NCBI RefSeq assembly: GCF_030286555.1 | Contig: NZ_JASVWF010000001.1 | Span: forward strand, 806,001 to 870,000 | Length of the DNA: 64,000 nucleotides | Source: Actinomycetospora termitidis | GTDB lineage: Bacteria; Actinomycetota; Actinomycetes; Mycobacteriales; Pseudonocardiaceae | Direction of reading: 5' to 3' | Shown here: positions 42,768 through 51,170 of the stretch, piece by piece | Layout: each line of letters starts with the position of its first letter | Numbering within the stretch: position 1 is the first letter of the stretch | Made by a program: the position numbers and the translations under genes | Notes under the pieces: model-generated | Seen by the model: the letters and a program-made list of their open reading frames with translations, nothing else | Told to the model about the DNA's origin: nothing | The model's database searches: none

Positions 42768-43127
42768 TCACGCCGGGACGGCGGCCTTCCGCCACCACAC
42801 GACGACCAGGATCAGCCCCACGAGGCTGACCAGCATGCCGACGGCCAGCCCGGTGCGGACGTAGTCGGGTTGTTCGCCGAGGAGGTAGTAGGGGAGGGCC
42901 ATCAGCGTCGAGACGGCGCGTGTGGTGAACACGACCGCGACCGCCGCCGGGCGGCCGCGCCAGGCCGGCACGGTCGCCACGAGCCCGACCACCGACAACA
43001 CGAAGCCCGGGACGATGAACCAGGCAGGGTTCCCCGGGGTGCCGACGAACCCGATGCTCACCAGGTCGGCGAGGTTCGCCAGCGTGAGGAGCGCGAGGGC
43101 CGCCGTGCCCGTGCCGGTCCGCTCCAC
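42768..43127 (-). CDS. Four-helix membrane protein of unknown function
   Basis: A 119-aa hydrophobic protein with four predicted helices (LALLTLANLADLVSIGFVG; AWFIVPGFVLSVVGLVAT; AVAVVFTTRAVSTLMALPYY; GLAVGMLVSLVGLILVVVWW). It starts with GTG at 43127, 2 nt past the RidA stop, so it is cotranscribed with it. No family recognised. Confidence 0.65.
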   Translation of the reverse strand: MERTGTGTAALALLTLANLADLVSIGFVGTPGNPAWFIVPGFVLSVVGLVATVPAWRGRPAAVAVVFTTRAVSTLMALPYYLLGEQPDYVRTGLAVGMLVSLVGLILVVVWWRKAAVPA

Positions 43128-43129
43128 GG

Positions 43130-43525
43130 TCAGGCCACCGCTGTCGCTTCGATCTCGAGCAGGAGCTCGGGGAAGGCGAGGCGCGCGACGCCGAGCAGCG
43201 TCATGGTGACGACGTAGCCGGTGCGGCCCATCCGCTCGCCCAGGCTCTCCGACGCGCCGAAGAAGGCGTCCACGTCGGTGGTGTATACGTTGAGCCGGAC
43301 GATGTTCTCCGGCGACATCCCGGCGTCGCCGAGGACCGTCTCCAGGTTGTCCAGGGCGAGGTGGGCCTGCGCGGTCATGTCGCCCTCGTGCTGCGGGTGC
43401 CCGTCCTTGTCCACGGACGTCTGCCCCGAGCAGTAGAGCGTCCGCTGCTCGCCGGTGACCTCCACGGCCTGCTGGAAGCCGTAGGCGATCGACCACTCCC
43501 ACGGGTTGATGACGCGCTGGTCCAT
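43130..43525 (-). CDS. RidA/YjgF-family protein
   Basis: A 131-aa trimeric-type RidA homologue that may hydrolyse reactive enamines/imines. Family features: the early YCSGQTSVDKDG segment, LDNLETVLGDAGMSPENIVRL with NVYTTD, and the terminal ELLLEIEATAVA. The arginine that binds carboxylates in RidA is not at the usual place, so it is probably a divergent Rid subgroup. The ATG at 43525 is preferred over an upstream in-frame start. Confidence 0.82.
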   Translation of the reverse strand: MDQRVINPWEWSIAYGFQQAVEVTGEQRTLYCSGQTSVDKDGHPQHEGDMTAQAHLALDNLETVLGDAGMSPENIVRLNVYTTDVDAFFGASESLGERMGRTGYVVTMTLLGVARLAFPELLLEIEATAVA

Positions 43526-43655
43526 GGCTCTGCTCCGCCCTCTCGTGACTCCGTCACGGCCAGGCTCCTCAGTTGATGTACACAGAGCAATCATCGGCCG
43601 CCACCGGACGATCCGGCGTCACTCGATCAGTCGAGCAAAGTGTCACCGAACGGAA

Positions 43656-43970
43656 TCAGTGCAGGACCTTCAGTCCGATCACGCACGCCACGATGCCGCC
43701 GAGCAGCAGCGCCTTGACCGCGGTGAAGGGCTCGTCCCCGGTGGCCATCGCGTACGCGACGGTGCCCACCGCGCCGATCCCGACCCACACCGCGTACGCC
43801 GTGCCCGTCGGCAGGTCCCGCATCGCGTACCCCAGCCCGACCATGCTCGCGACCACCGCGACCGCGAACACGACGAGCGGGGTGATCCTCGAGAGCCCCT
43901 GGGTCTTCCCGAGCGCGGTGGCCCACACCGCCTCGAGCACCCCGGACACGACCAGCACGACCCACGCCAT
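43656..43970 (-). CDS. Small multidrug resistance (SMR) transporter
   Basis: A 104-aa four-helix proton antiporter subunit. The essential membrane glutamate is Glu13 in GVLEAVWA, and the second-helix/third-helix residues GTAYAVWVGIGAVG are typical of the family. GVLEAVWATALGKTQGL is closer to SugE/Gdx guanidinium exporters than to EmrE, but I would not separate these without alignment. No guanidine riboswitch was found upstream. The ATG at 43970 is chosen. Confidence 0.87.
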   Translation of the reverse strand: MAWVVLVVSGVLEAVWATALGKTQGLSRITPLVVFAVAVVASMVGLGYAMRDLPTGTAYAVWVGIGAVGTVAYAMATGDEPFTAVKALLLGGIVACVIGLKVLH

Positions 43971-44072
43971 GACGGCACCCCTCACGCAGAGCGCCGTCTT
44001 GTCGAGGTCCCGGTACGGCGTCACTCTCGTCGGGAGAGGCCGTCGTCGGACGGCTCGGGCAGGAGCCTCGCA

Positions 44073-44086
44073 CCCGTCGTCGGGAA
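44073..44086 (-). repeat. Exact copy of the dispersed 14-mer TTCCCGACGACGGG
   Basis: One of eight exact copies. The others are 7235-7248, 13000-13013, 33379-33392, 37032-37045, 44979-44992, 49430-49443 and 60545-60558. The word can form a CCCG stem with an ACGA loop. Here it lies between the stop of the methyltransferase gene and the SMR gene. Close variants with one change are at 490-503, 29008-29021, 34008-34021, 45430-45443 and 47387-47400. Confidence 0.75.
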
Positions 44087-44090
44087 GGAT

Positions 44091-44921
44091 CTAGGGCTTG
44101 CGACCCACGGCACCCGCGAGACACTTCTGCGCCGGCAGGAGGTCCTGCAGGCGGGGGCCGTCGGGCCACCAGTCGACGAGCAGCGAGAAGCCCGGCTCGA
44201 TCAGCTCGAGCCCCGGGAGCATCCCGAGGATCTCGTCGCGTGTGCGGAAGACGCCGCTGCCCAGGGGGCTGTGCACGAAGACGTCCTCCATGCGGCGGGC
44301 GAGGGCGGAGTTCTCGTCCTGCGGGTCGTAGAAGTGCGAGAGCGCGACGTACGAGCCCGAGGGCAGGGCGTCGATGTACGTCTTCATGATGTCGCTGGGC
44401 GGGCGCTCGCCGACGTAGTGGTGGAGGGTGCCGAGCATCAGCAGGGCGAGCGGCTGGTCGAAGTGGATGAGCTCGCGGATGATCGGGTCCGCCAGCACCT
44501 CCTCGGGCTTCGTCAGGTCCGCCGGCGAGAAGCGGGTGAGGTCGTTCTCCTCGAGCAGTGCGCGGCCGTGCGCGACGACGGACGGGTCGTTGTCCACGTA
44601 GACCACCCGGGCGTCCGGCGCGATGCGTTGCGCGGCCTGGTGGGTGTTCTCCGCGGTCGGCAGCCCGGAGCCGAGGTCGAGGAACTGGCGGATGCCGGTC
44701 TGCCCGGCGATGAAACGGGTGACGCGGATGAGGAACTGGCGATGGTCGACCGTGAACTGCTCGATCTCGGGCGCGACCGTCTTGAGCTTCTCGACGACCT
44801 CGCGGTCGGCCTCGAAGTTGTCCTTGCCGCCCAGCGCACAGTCGTAGACCCGCGCGATGCTCGCCCGGGTCCGGTCGATCGTGGCCGGGGCCTTGGGTGA
44901 GGCCGGCCGTTCGATGCTCAT
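44091..44921 (-). CDS. SAM-dependent methyltransferase, PF04672 type (second copy)
   Basis: A 276-aa paralogue of the 1.2-kb methyltransferase, with RASIARVYDCALGGKDNFEA, SAM strand FLDLGSGLPTAEN, acidic loop VVYVDNDP and a C-terminal LVDWWPDG close. Substrate unknown. The ATG at 44921 follows GGGAG; the 105-residue upstream extension is antisense to the next gene. An exact TTCCCGACGACGGG motif flanks each side (44073-44086 and 44979-44992, inverted with respect to each other). Confidence 0.85.
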   Translation of the reverse strand: MSIERPASPKAPATIDRTRASIARVYDCALGGKDNFEADREVVEKLKTVAPEIEQFTVDHRQFLIRVTRFIAGQTGIRQFLDLGSGLPTAENTHQAAQRIAPDARVVYVDNDPSVVAHGRALLEENDLTRFSPADLTKPEEVLADPIIRELIHFDQPLALLMLGTLHHYVGERPPSDIMKTYIDALPSGSYVALSHFYDPQDENSALARRMEDVFVHSPLGSGVFRTRDEILGMLPGLELIEPGFSLLVDWWPDGPRLQDLLPAQKCLAGAVGRKP

Positions 44922-45006
44922 CGGTGCTGCTCCCGCCAGAGTCCCGCCGTGTTGTCCGCCATTGTGGCAGGTTTCAACTTCCCGACGACGGGGGTGCGTG
45001 ATTCCG

Positions 45007-45513
45007 ATGGCCCGGATGCGTGATGGCGTCGCCGGGCTGTTGCTCCGTGCCGGTGACGCCGCGGGCGGGCGCGTCCGGCGCGGTCTCTCGATCGCCGAGC
45101 GGTCCGTCCTCGCGCCGGTCTTCCAGGACGGTCTGGATCTCGACGAGATCGTCGTGGTCCCCGGGCGCGCCGGGCTCCTGGGGCTGAGCCCGCGCCCGGT
45201 CACGCTCGGGACGACGATCCACCTCAAGGGCCACACCTCCCCGGGGCTGCTCGTCCACGAGGCCGTGCACGTGTGGCAGTTCCGACGGCTCGGGGCCCGC
45301 TACGTCCTCGACGCGATCCGCGCGCAGTACTCGCGCACCGGCTACGACTGGCGGGCCGCCGGCACCGACCGCTTCGACGGGCTGAACCTCGAGGCGCAGG
45401 CCCAGTTCGTGCAGGACCTCCGGACCACACCCGCCGTCGGGAAGGACTACCCGGCGCTGGCCGCCGACGCCCTCGCGAGCGTCCGCACCCCGAGCACGCC
45501 GAGCACGAGGTAG
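45007..45513 (+). CDS. Putative zinc-binding protein with HEAVH motif
   Basis: A 168-aa protein. LLVHEAVHVWQFRRLG contains an HExxH zinc-metalloprotease motif as in DUF4157-like domains; GLNLEAQAQFVQDL may provide a third ligand Glu. No signal peptide. The start could be GTG 44998, ATG 45007 or ATG 45016; 45007 is a compromise. Its last 67 nt overlap the convergent DUF998 gene, where both frames keep good codon bias. Confidence 0.65.
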   Translation: MARMRDGVAGLLLRAGDAAGGRVRRGLSIAERSVLAPVFQDGLDLDEIVVVPGRAGLLGLSPRPVTLGTTIHLKGHTSPGLLVHEAVHVWQFRRLGARYVLDAIRAQYSRTGYDWRAAGTDRFDGLNLEAQAQFVQDLRTTPAVGKDYPALAADALASVRTPSTPSTR

Positions 45514-46007
45514 CCGGGCCAGAGGGCGAGCCGTTCGAGCAGTCCCCCGAGCTCCGGGGCGAGGCCGAGGAGGAACACCGCGCTCGCGACGATGCTCACG
45601 ACCCCGAGCGCCGCGGCCGTCCGGCTGCGGACCGCGAGACCGGTGAGCAGCAGAGCGACCGGCTGCGCCAGGAAGACCGGGGTGGAGACGACGAAGTGGG
45701 CGACCGGGGCGGTGTCCAGCGGGGCGAGGCCGGTCGCGACCGACGACAGCCCGGCGATCACCCACAGCACGCGCGCGGTGCGCGACGGTCGCTCCCCCAG
45801 CACGGCGCCGAGTGTGAGCGTCACCCCGAACAGCACGAACGCCCCGTTGATGACGGCGTGCTCGGGCGACACCGCCGCGACCCCGAGCTCGCTGATGGTG
45901 CTCGTGACGAGGTCGTACGGAGCCGCCACGGCCGCCACCAGGAGCTCGACGACGATGTACAGCGGCTGCGTCGCCCGGAACAGGGCGCCGACCCGGTGTG
46001 CGTCCAT
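45447..46007 (-). CDS. DUF998 family membrane protein
   Basis: A 186-aa protein with about six transmembrane helices. The N-terminal half, PLYIVVELLVAAVAAPYDLV followed by STISELG and an NGAFVLFGVTLTLGA helix, matches the DUF998 pattern. Function unknown. The ATG at 46007 has no strong ribosome site. Its 3' end overlaps the HEAVH gene by 67 nt. Confidence 0.8.
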   Translation of the reverse strand: MDAHRVGALFRATQPLYIVVELLVAAVAAPYDLVTSTISELGVAAVSPEHAVINGAFVLFGVTLTLGAVLGERPSRTARVLWVIAGLSSVATGLAPLDTAPVAHFVVSTPVFLAQPVALLLTGLAVRSRTAAALGVVSIVASAVFLLGLAPELGGLLERLALWPGYLVLGVLGVRTLARASAASAG

Positions 46008-46042
46008 GCCGGCACGCTAGGGCCGTCGCCCGCCGCCCGTCG

Positions 46043-46582
46043 TCATCCGAAGGTCGCGAGGTCGTCCCCGGAGTCCACCGCGAGGTGCGGCACGGGCGGC
46101 GGGACGTCGGGTTGCATCCGGGCGACGAAGGCGTCGAAGTCGGCGAGCTTGCCCGCATCGTGGGGACGTCCGCGGGCCTCCAGGCGGGCCCGCAACGTCG
46201 CCGGGTCGATCCGCGCCCACACCAGGTGCACCGCGGGTCCGCCCAGCTCCTCGACCCACGTCGACCAGCGCGCCGGGTCGCGGATCTGGCCGGTGAACGG
46301 CGCGACCAGCAGGATCGGGCAGCCGTGGCGGCGGATTTCACGCGCCGTCGCGGTCATGCCGCCGTACTCGTGGACCTTGACGTGCTCGTCGTACCAGGGG
46401 CCCTCGCGCTCGCCGTCGTCGCGACCGGCCGCCCTGAGGGTCGCGCCGACGAACCCGCCGTAGAGCGTGTCCTTGTCGAGCAGCGCCGGGTGCGGGACGA
46501 GGCGATCGGCCAGCCGGGCGGCGACGGTCGACTTGCCCGCTCCCGGTGCTCCGGCCACGACCCAGACGTCGGCGAGCGCCAC
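46043..46582 (-). CDS. P-loop kinase-like ATPase
   Basis: A 179-aa AAA_33-type protein. Walker A is GAPGAGKST near the N-terminus, followed by a [13 protein letters not shown] substrate segment and a lid region with arginines ([13 protein letters not shown]), as in small-molecule kinases. The substrate is unknown. GTG at 46582 lies 8 nt after TAGCGT (46591-46596, minus), so the mRNA is probably leaderless. It is divergent from a WYL regulator. Confidence 0.78.
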   Translation of the reverse strand: MALADVWVVAGAPGAGKSTVAARLADRLVPHPALLDKDTLYGGFVGATLRAAGRDDGEREGPWYDEHVKVHEYGGMTATAREIRRHGCPILLVAPFTGQIRDPARWSTWVEELGGPAVHLVWARIDPATLRARLEARGRPHDAGKLADFDAFVARMQPDVPPPVPHLAVDSGDDLATFG

Positions 46583-46660
46583 GCCGGGCGACGCTAGACG
46601 GCGCACCGCCCGCCGTCGATCGGGGATACCGGGCGGGAGCCGCCCGGTAACCTGCCCGCC

Positions 46661-47638
46661 GTGACCCGGCCGACGGCGCGCGTCCTCGCCCTCCTCGAGG
46701 TCCTGCAGACCGGGGGCACGCACACCGTGGCGACGTTGGCCGGACGGCTCGGCGTCGACGAGCGCACGGTGCGCCGGTACGTGGAGCACCTGCAGGACCT
46801 CGACGTGCCGGTGCGGTCGGTCCGGGGCCGCTACGGCGGCTACCACCTCGCGCCGGGCTTCCGGATGCCACCGCTCATGCTCACCGACGCCGAGGCGCTC
46901 GCGACCCTCGTCGGCCTGGTCGCGGGGCAGCGGGCCGGCGTCGTGCCCGACGCGGCGGACAGTGCGGCCGCGAAGGTCCGCCGGGTCCTGCCCCGGGCCC
47001 TCGCGGACCGGCTGGACGCGCTCCTGGGGACCGTCGAGCTGACCCTGCCCGAACGCGCGGGCGTCAGCCCGGAGACCGGGGTGCTGCTGACGGTGGCCGA
47101 GGCGGCCCGGGACCACCGTCCGGTCGAGATCCGCTACGCCGGGCGAGGTGTCCGGACACTGCACCCGTACGGCCTGGTCGCGCACGGGGGGCGCTGGTAC
47201 GCCACCGGTGCCGACTCCGCGAGCGGCGAGGTGCGGACGTTCCGGCTCGACCGGATCGGACGCGCGACGATCGTGCCGGGCACGTTCGAGGTGCCGCCGG
47301 ACCTCGACCCCACCGACCGGCTCCTCACCGGCCTCGCCGGGCTCCCGCGGCGCCACGAGGTGCGCGTGCGGGTGCAGGCGCCCGCACCCGTCGTCAGGAA
47401 GAGCGTGCCGGCCGGGCTGGCCGTGCTCGAGGAGCTCCCCGACGACTGGGTGCGGGTGACGATGCAGGTCGAGAGCCTGGACTGGGTGCCCGGCGTGCTC
47501 GCCGGGCTCGGCGCCCCGTTCGAGGTCGAGGCGCCGGACGAGCTCCGCGGGCGGATCCGCGACCTCGCCGACCGGCTCAGGCGGGCCGCAGACGCACCCG
47601 CGACGGGTCCAGGTCGTCCATCCGCGGCACGCCCATGA
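46661..47638 (+). CDS. WYL-domain transcriptional regulator
   Basis: A 325-aa regulator with N-terminal HTH ([20 protein letters not shown]), WYL core (about 145-205, [20 protein letters not shown] and [10 protein letters not shown]) and C-terminal WCX domain. GTG at 46661 follows TAACCT (46648-46653) by 7 nt, leaderless. It is divergent from the P-loop kinase gene, a likely target, and its last 62 nt overlap the convergent lactate-dehydrogenase-like gene. Confidence 0.87.
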   Translation: MTRPTARVLALLEVLQTGGTHTVATLAGRLGVDERTVRRYVEHLQDLDVPVRSVRGRYGGYHLAPGFRMPPLMLTDAEALATLVGLVAGQRAGVVPDAADSAAAKVRRVLPRALADRLDALLGTVELTLPERAGVSPETGVLLTVAEAARDHRPVEIRYAGRGVRTLHPYGLVAHGGRWYATGADSASGEVRTFRLDRIGRATIVPGTFEVPPDLDPTDRLLTGLAGLPRRHEVRVRVQAPAPVVRKSVPAGLAVLEELPDDWVRVTMQVESLDWVPGVLAGLGAPFEVEAPDELRGRIRDLADRLRRAADAPATGPGRPSAARP

Positions 47639-48797
47639 GCGCGAGGGTGCGCTCCATCTCGGCGCGCAGGATGTCCAGCATGCGGGTCACGCCGGCCTCG
47701 CCGCCGGCCATCAGCCCGTACATGTAGGCGCGCCCGACCACCACCGCGTCCGCCCCGAACGCCTTCGCGGCGACGACGTCCGCGCCGCTCATCACGCCCG
47801 TGTCCACGAAGACGCTCGCGCGGCCGCCCACGGCGGCGACGACGTCGGGGAGGATCTCCAGTGGCACCGGGGCGCGGTCGAGCTGGCGGCCGCCGTGGTT
47901 GGACACCACGACGCCGTCCGCGCCGAGGTCGACGACCGCCTTCGCGTCGTCCGGGTGCTGGATGCCCTTGACCACCAGGTGCCCGGGCCACTGCTCGCGC
48001 AGCCAGGTGACGTCCCGGGCGACCGCCGTCGGGTCGAACATGTGCGTGACGAGCTCGGCGACCGTGCCGTTCCAGGAGTTCAGCGACGCGAAGGTGAGCG
48101 GCTCGGTGGTCAGCACGTTCGCCCACCAGGCGGGGTGGCGCGCCATGTCGAGCAACGTCCGGGCGGTGAGCGACGGCGGGATCGTCAGGCCGTTGTGGTT
48201 GTCCCGCAGGCGCGCCCCGGGGACCGGGGTGTCGACGGTGAGCACGAGCGTGTCGTAGCCGGCCTTGCGAGCGCGCTCGACGAGCTCGCCGGAGGCGTCG
48301 CGGTCGTTCCACAGGTAGAGCTGGAACCAGTGGCGCGCGAGCGGTGCCTCGTCCCGGAACGCCTCGATCGACGTGGTGCCCATCGTGGAGAGCGCGTAGG
48401 GCACGCCGGCCGACTCCGCCGCGCGCACCACGGCGCGCTCGCCCTCGTGGTGCGCCATGCGTGTGAAGCCGGTCGGTCCGAGGATCACCGGCATCGACGC
48501 GGACTCGCCGAGGATCGTCGTCGTGGTGTCGATCGTGCCGACGTCGCGCAGCACCCGCGGCGAGAACTCGACCCGGGAGAACGCCTCGCGCGCCCGCCGC
48601 AGCCCGATCTCCTGCTCGGCGGCACCGTCGACGTAGTCGAACACCGCCCGGGGCGCTCGCTTCCGCGCCGCCACGCGCAGGTCGGCGACGGTGAACGACG
48701 ACTCCAGCCGGCGCCGGGTCGGGTCCAGCCGCGGCGGCCGGACCCGCACCAGCGGCTTCAGGTCGGCGTAGCGGGGGAGCTGGCGTCGCACGGGCAC
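47577..48797 (-). CDS. FMN-dependent alpha-hydroxy-acid oxidase (LldD2-like)
   Basis: A 406-aa TIM-barrel flavoenzyme oxidising L-lactate or a related 2-hydroxy acid, membrane-linked or oxygen-using. FMN and active-site features: [13 protein letters not shown], the YLWNDRD loop, [18 protein letters not shown], and SNHGGRQLD with the catalytic His-Gly-Gly-Arg. The 'TVDTPVPG(A)R' insert is typical of actinobacterial LldD2. It starts with GTG at 48797. Its 3' end overlaps the WYL regulator by 62 nt. Confidence 0.9.
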   Translation of the reverse strand: MPVRRQLPRYADLKPLVRVRPPRLDPTRRRLESSFTVADLRVAARKRAPRAVFDYVDGAAEQEIGLRRAREAFSRVEFSPRVLRDVGTIDTTTTILGESASMPVILGPTGFTRMAHHEGERAVVRAAESAGVPYALSTMGTTSIEAFRDEAPLARHWFQLYLWNDRDASGELVERARKAGYDTLVLTVDTPVPGARLRDNHNGLTIPPSLTARTLLDMARHPAWWANVLTTEPLTFASLNSWNGTVAELVTHMFDPTAVARDVTWLREQWPGHLVVKGIQHPDDAKAVVDLGADGVVVSNHGGRQLDRAPVPLEILPDVVAAVGGRASVFVDTGVMSGADVVAAKAFGADAVVVGRAYMYGLMAGGEAGVTRMLDILRAEMERTLALMGVPRMDDLDPSRVRLRPA

Positions 48798-48931
48798 GCG
48801 GACTCCTTCGTCGCAGGGACCCCGACCACAACACGGCGCGATCGGCGGGGCAAGGCGTGCGTCCGATCGTTGCCGGGTGTGGTCTGGGTCACTTACGGTG
48901 GACGCTCGCCGACGAGCGGGAGGCGATCGCC

Positions 48932-49585
48932 ATGGACGGGGCGACGCGGTCGTTGCTGGAGCTCTGGGACACCACCGAGGACGTGGTCGACGGCCTCGCG
49001 GCCCCCGACTGGACCCGCCCGCTCGGCCGGACCGACCGGGCGCGGGCGTGTGCCGCCCTGGACACCGGGGGCACCGACGTCGCCGACCTGGTCACCCACC
49101 TCACCGGCGGCCACCCCACCGACCCCGACCGGATGCGCGAGGAACTCGCCGCCGCCCACGTCCGCGCCGGCCGGGAGCTGACGCACGCGGCACCGCGCGG
49201 CGAGGCCCTGGCCGCGCAGTGCCTCGACATGTGCCTGCACACCCACGACCTGCTCGCGGCGCTCGACCGCGACCTCGACCCCGACGAGGCCGAGCCCGCT
49301 GCGGTCCAGGCCTGCCGGCTCGTCGTCGGGACCCTCCCGCGGCTGCTCGCGTGCACGCCGGAACTCCGGGCGTCGAGCCTGCGGGTGGTCGTCCGGGCGG
49401 GCGACGGCGCGGCCGTCATCGACCGGTCCTTCCCGACGACGGGTCACGGCGCGGCCGAGACGCTGGAGGCCGATGCCGTCGCCATGGTCCTGCTGCTCGC
49501 CGGCCGGCGGCGCGTCATGGAACTCCGCGACCTGGTCGCGTGGGACGGCCCGACCGCGGAGCGGGTGCTCGCCGCGGTCGGCTAG
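48932..49585 (+). CDS. Maleylpyruvate-isomerase-like (DinB superfamily) protein
   Basis: A 217-aa four-helix-bundle protein of the actinobacterial mycothiol-dependent TIGR03083-type family. The conserved central helix CLDMCLHTHDLLAALDRDLD carries the histidines expected for a metal site. Substrate unknown. ATG 48932 follows GGGAGG by 9 nt. It contains an exact TTCCCGACGACGGG copy (49430-49443, read as FPTTG). It overlaps the convergent MFS gene by 4 nt. Confidence 0.68.
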   Translation: MDGATRSLLELWDTTEDVVDGLAAPDWTRPLGRTDRARACAALDTGGTDVADLVTHLTGGHPTDPDRMREELAAAHVRAGRELTHAAPRGEALAAQCLDMCLHTHDLLAALDRDLDPDEAEPAAVQACRLVVGTLPRLLACTPELRASSLRVVVRAGDGAAVIDRSFPTTGHGAAETLEADAVAMVLLLAGRRRVMELRDLVAWDGPTAERVLAAVG

Positions 49586-50781
49586 TCCATCCGCTGGCGG
49601 AGCAGGGCGCCGAAGGCGATCGCGGCGATGACGGCCACGATCACGGAGAAGACCACACCCGCCGTCACGAGCCCGAAGGCGGCGGACGCGATGCCCTCGC
49701 CGATCACCGGGAGCGAGATGGCCACATAGAGCACCAGGAAGAAGCTCGACGCGACCTCGCTGCGCCGCTCCGGTGGCGTCCCGGTGTTGACCGCGCCGAG
49801 CCCGGCCCGGAACGACATGCCCTGCCCGATCCCCGCGACGGCCGCCCCGACGAGCAGGACCCAGAGCGACGGGAGCGCGACCGACAGCCCGACGAGCAGC
49901 ACGCCCACGACGAGGGCGACGCACCCGGTCAGCAGCGCGGGCCGCAGGGACAGCCGCGACGAGGCGACCTGACCGATCGTCGAGAAGCCGAGCAGGGTGA
50001 ACACGACCAGGCCGCCGACGAAGTGGTTCTCCACCCGCAGGACCTGGCTGAGGAAGGCCGGCGAGACGGCGGTGAAGAGACCGAGCACGGCGAACCCGGC
50101 GAAGCCCGCGACGGCGGCGCCGACGAACACACCGCGCACCTCGGACGGGACGCCGAGCTTCTGCGGCGCCCAGGAGACGGGGCCGTCCGGCGTCTCGATC
50201 GGCTCGGCCACCAGGTAGGCGCCCACGGCCGTGAGCAGGACCAGGACGATGTGCACCGCGTAGGGCAGGAACAGCGGCAGGGGCGCGAACTCGGCGAGTG
50301 CTCCCGCGACGACGGGCCCGAGCCCGAGACCGAGCATGTTCACGCAGGCGGCGACGAGGCTGTACCGGGCCTGCCTGCCCTCCGGTGCGAGGTCGACCAG
50401 CGTCGCGGTGGCGGTCCCGGTGAAGATGCCCGCGGACAGCCCGGAGAGCAGTCGTCCGACGAAGAGGGCGGTGACGCTGTCCGGGATGAGGAAGACCGCG
50501 CTCGAGATCGCGGCGAGCGCGAGGCCGGGGAGCAGGACCGCGCGGCGGCCGAGCTGGTCGGACAGCCGGCCGAACAGGAGCAGCGCCGCGGCCACGCCGA
50601 CCGCGTACGTCGCGAAGATCAGCGTGACGACGACCTGGCCGAAGCCGAGCTCGCGCTCGTAGAGCGGGTAGAGCGGGGTCGGCAGCGTCGCGCCGAGCAT
50701 CGTGACGAGGAAGGCGAGCGCCACGACGACGGCGGCGGCCGGGCCGCGCAGTCCGCGGCGCGCGGCGGTGGGCGTACTGAT
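49582..50781 (-). CDS. MFS efflux transporter, possibly with an ATC start codon
   Basis: A 12-helix major-facilitator exporter; loop motif GRLSDQLGRRAVLLPG (motif A) after helix 2 is present. The first canonical start, GTG at 50724, falls at the edge of helix 1 and would remove the cytosolic N-terminus. In frame, ATC at 50781 has GGGAG exactly 6 nt upstream and gives an N-terminus S-T-P-T-A-A-R-R that looks native, so initiation at ATC is plausible. Otherwise the GTG is used. Substrate unknown. Confidence 0.8.
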   Translation of the reverse strand: MSTPTAARRGLRGPAAAVVVALAFLVTMLGATLPTPLYPLYERELGFGQVVVTLIFATYAVGVAAALLLFGRLSDQLGRRAVLLPGLALAAISSAVFLIPDSVTALFVGRLLSGLSAGIFTGTATATLVDLAPEGRQARYSLVAACVNMLGLGLGPVVAGALAEFAPLPLFLPYAVHIVLVLLTAVGAYLVAEPIETPDGPVSWAPQKLGVPSEVRGVFVGAAVAGFAGFAVLGLFTAVSPAFLSQVLRVENHFVGGLVVFTLLGFSTIGQVASSRLSLRPALLTGCVALVVGVLLVGLSVALPSLWVLLVGAAVAGIGQGMSFRAGLGAVNTGTPPERRSEVASSFFLVLYVAISLPVIGEGIASAAFGLVTAGVVFSVIVAVIAAIAFGALLRQRMD

Positions 50782-50841
50782 CTGGGACTCCCGTCGGTCG
50801 ACCTCGCGTCCGACGGTCGTTGTTCCCGCTCCCGATCGGGC

Positions 50842-51057
50842 CTACGCGGTGGCCGCGGTCTCCTCGGCGCGCACGGTGTCGAGGACCGACAACAGTACGG
50901 AGGCGCCGACGGCCTCGCGCCACCGCGGGCGGGGGCGCTCGGTGGCCTGCGGGACCGAGGACAGGTTGCGGTGCGTGGTCGTGGCCGGGTTCCGGCGCTC
51001 GTCCTGCACGAGTCCTGCGTCCATCTCGTCCACCCCGCTCCCGTTCGGCGCGACCAT
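50842..51057 (-). CDS. Small hypothetical protein (71 aa or shorter)
   Basis: The frame from ATG 51057 to 50842 keeps nearly all G/C third positions, which supports coding. The product has a polar start and a helical end, AVGASVLLSVLDTVRAEE. No family recognised. GTG at 51033, with ACGGGAG 5 nt upstream, is a better supported start than the ATG. It lies 60 nt before the MFS gene on the same strand and could be its leader cistron. Confidence 0.45.
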   Translation of the reverse strand: MVAPNGSGVDEMDAGLVQDERRNPATTTHRNLSSVPQATERPRPRWREAVGASVLLSVLDTVRAEETAATA

Positions 51058-51170
51058 CGCGCCGTTCGTCGTGCGTGTATCCGCAGGATGGTCCTCAATC
51101 GTTACCTCGAAACCTCCTGGTACTCACAACGGGTGAACGCCCTGCGGCCTGCGGGGCTAGCGTGACCGTC

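Noticed and set aside
43971..44090. Guanidine-II (mini-ykkC) riboswitch before the SMR transporter
   Set aside because: CCCG-ACGA-CGGG looks like one half, but it is the dispersed 14-mer. The other ACGA sites do not fall in stable tetraloop hairpins; a 6-bp stem with CGAC loop is better. No paired-hairpin aptamer.
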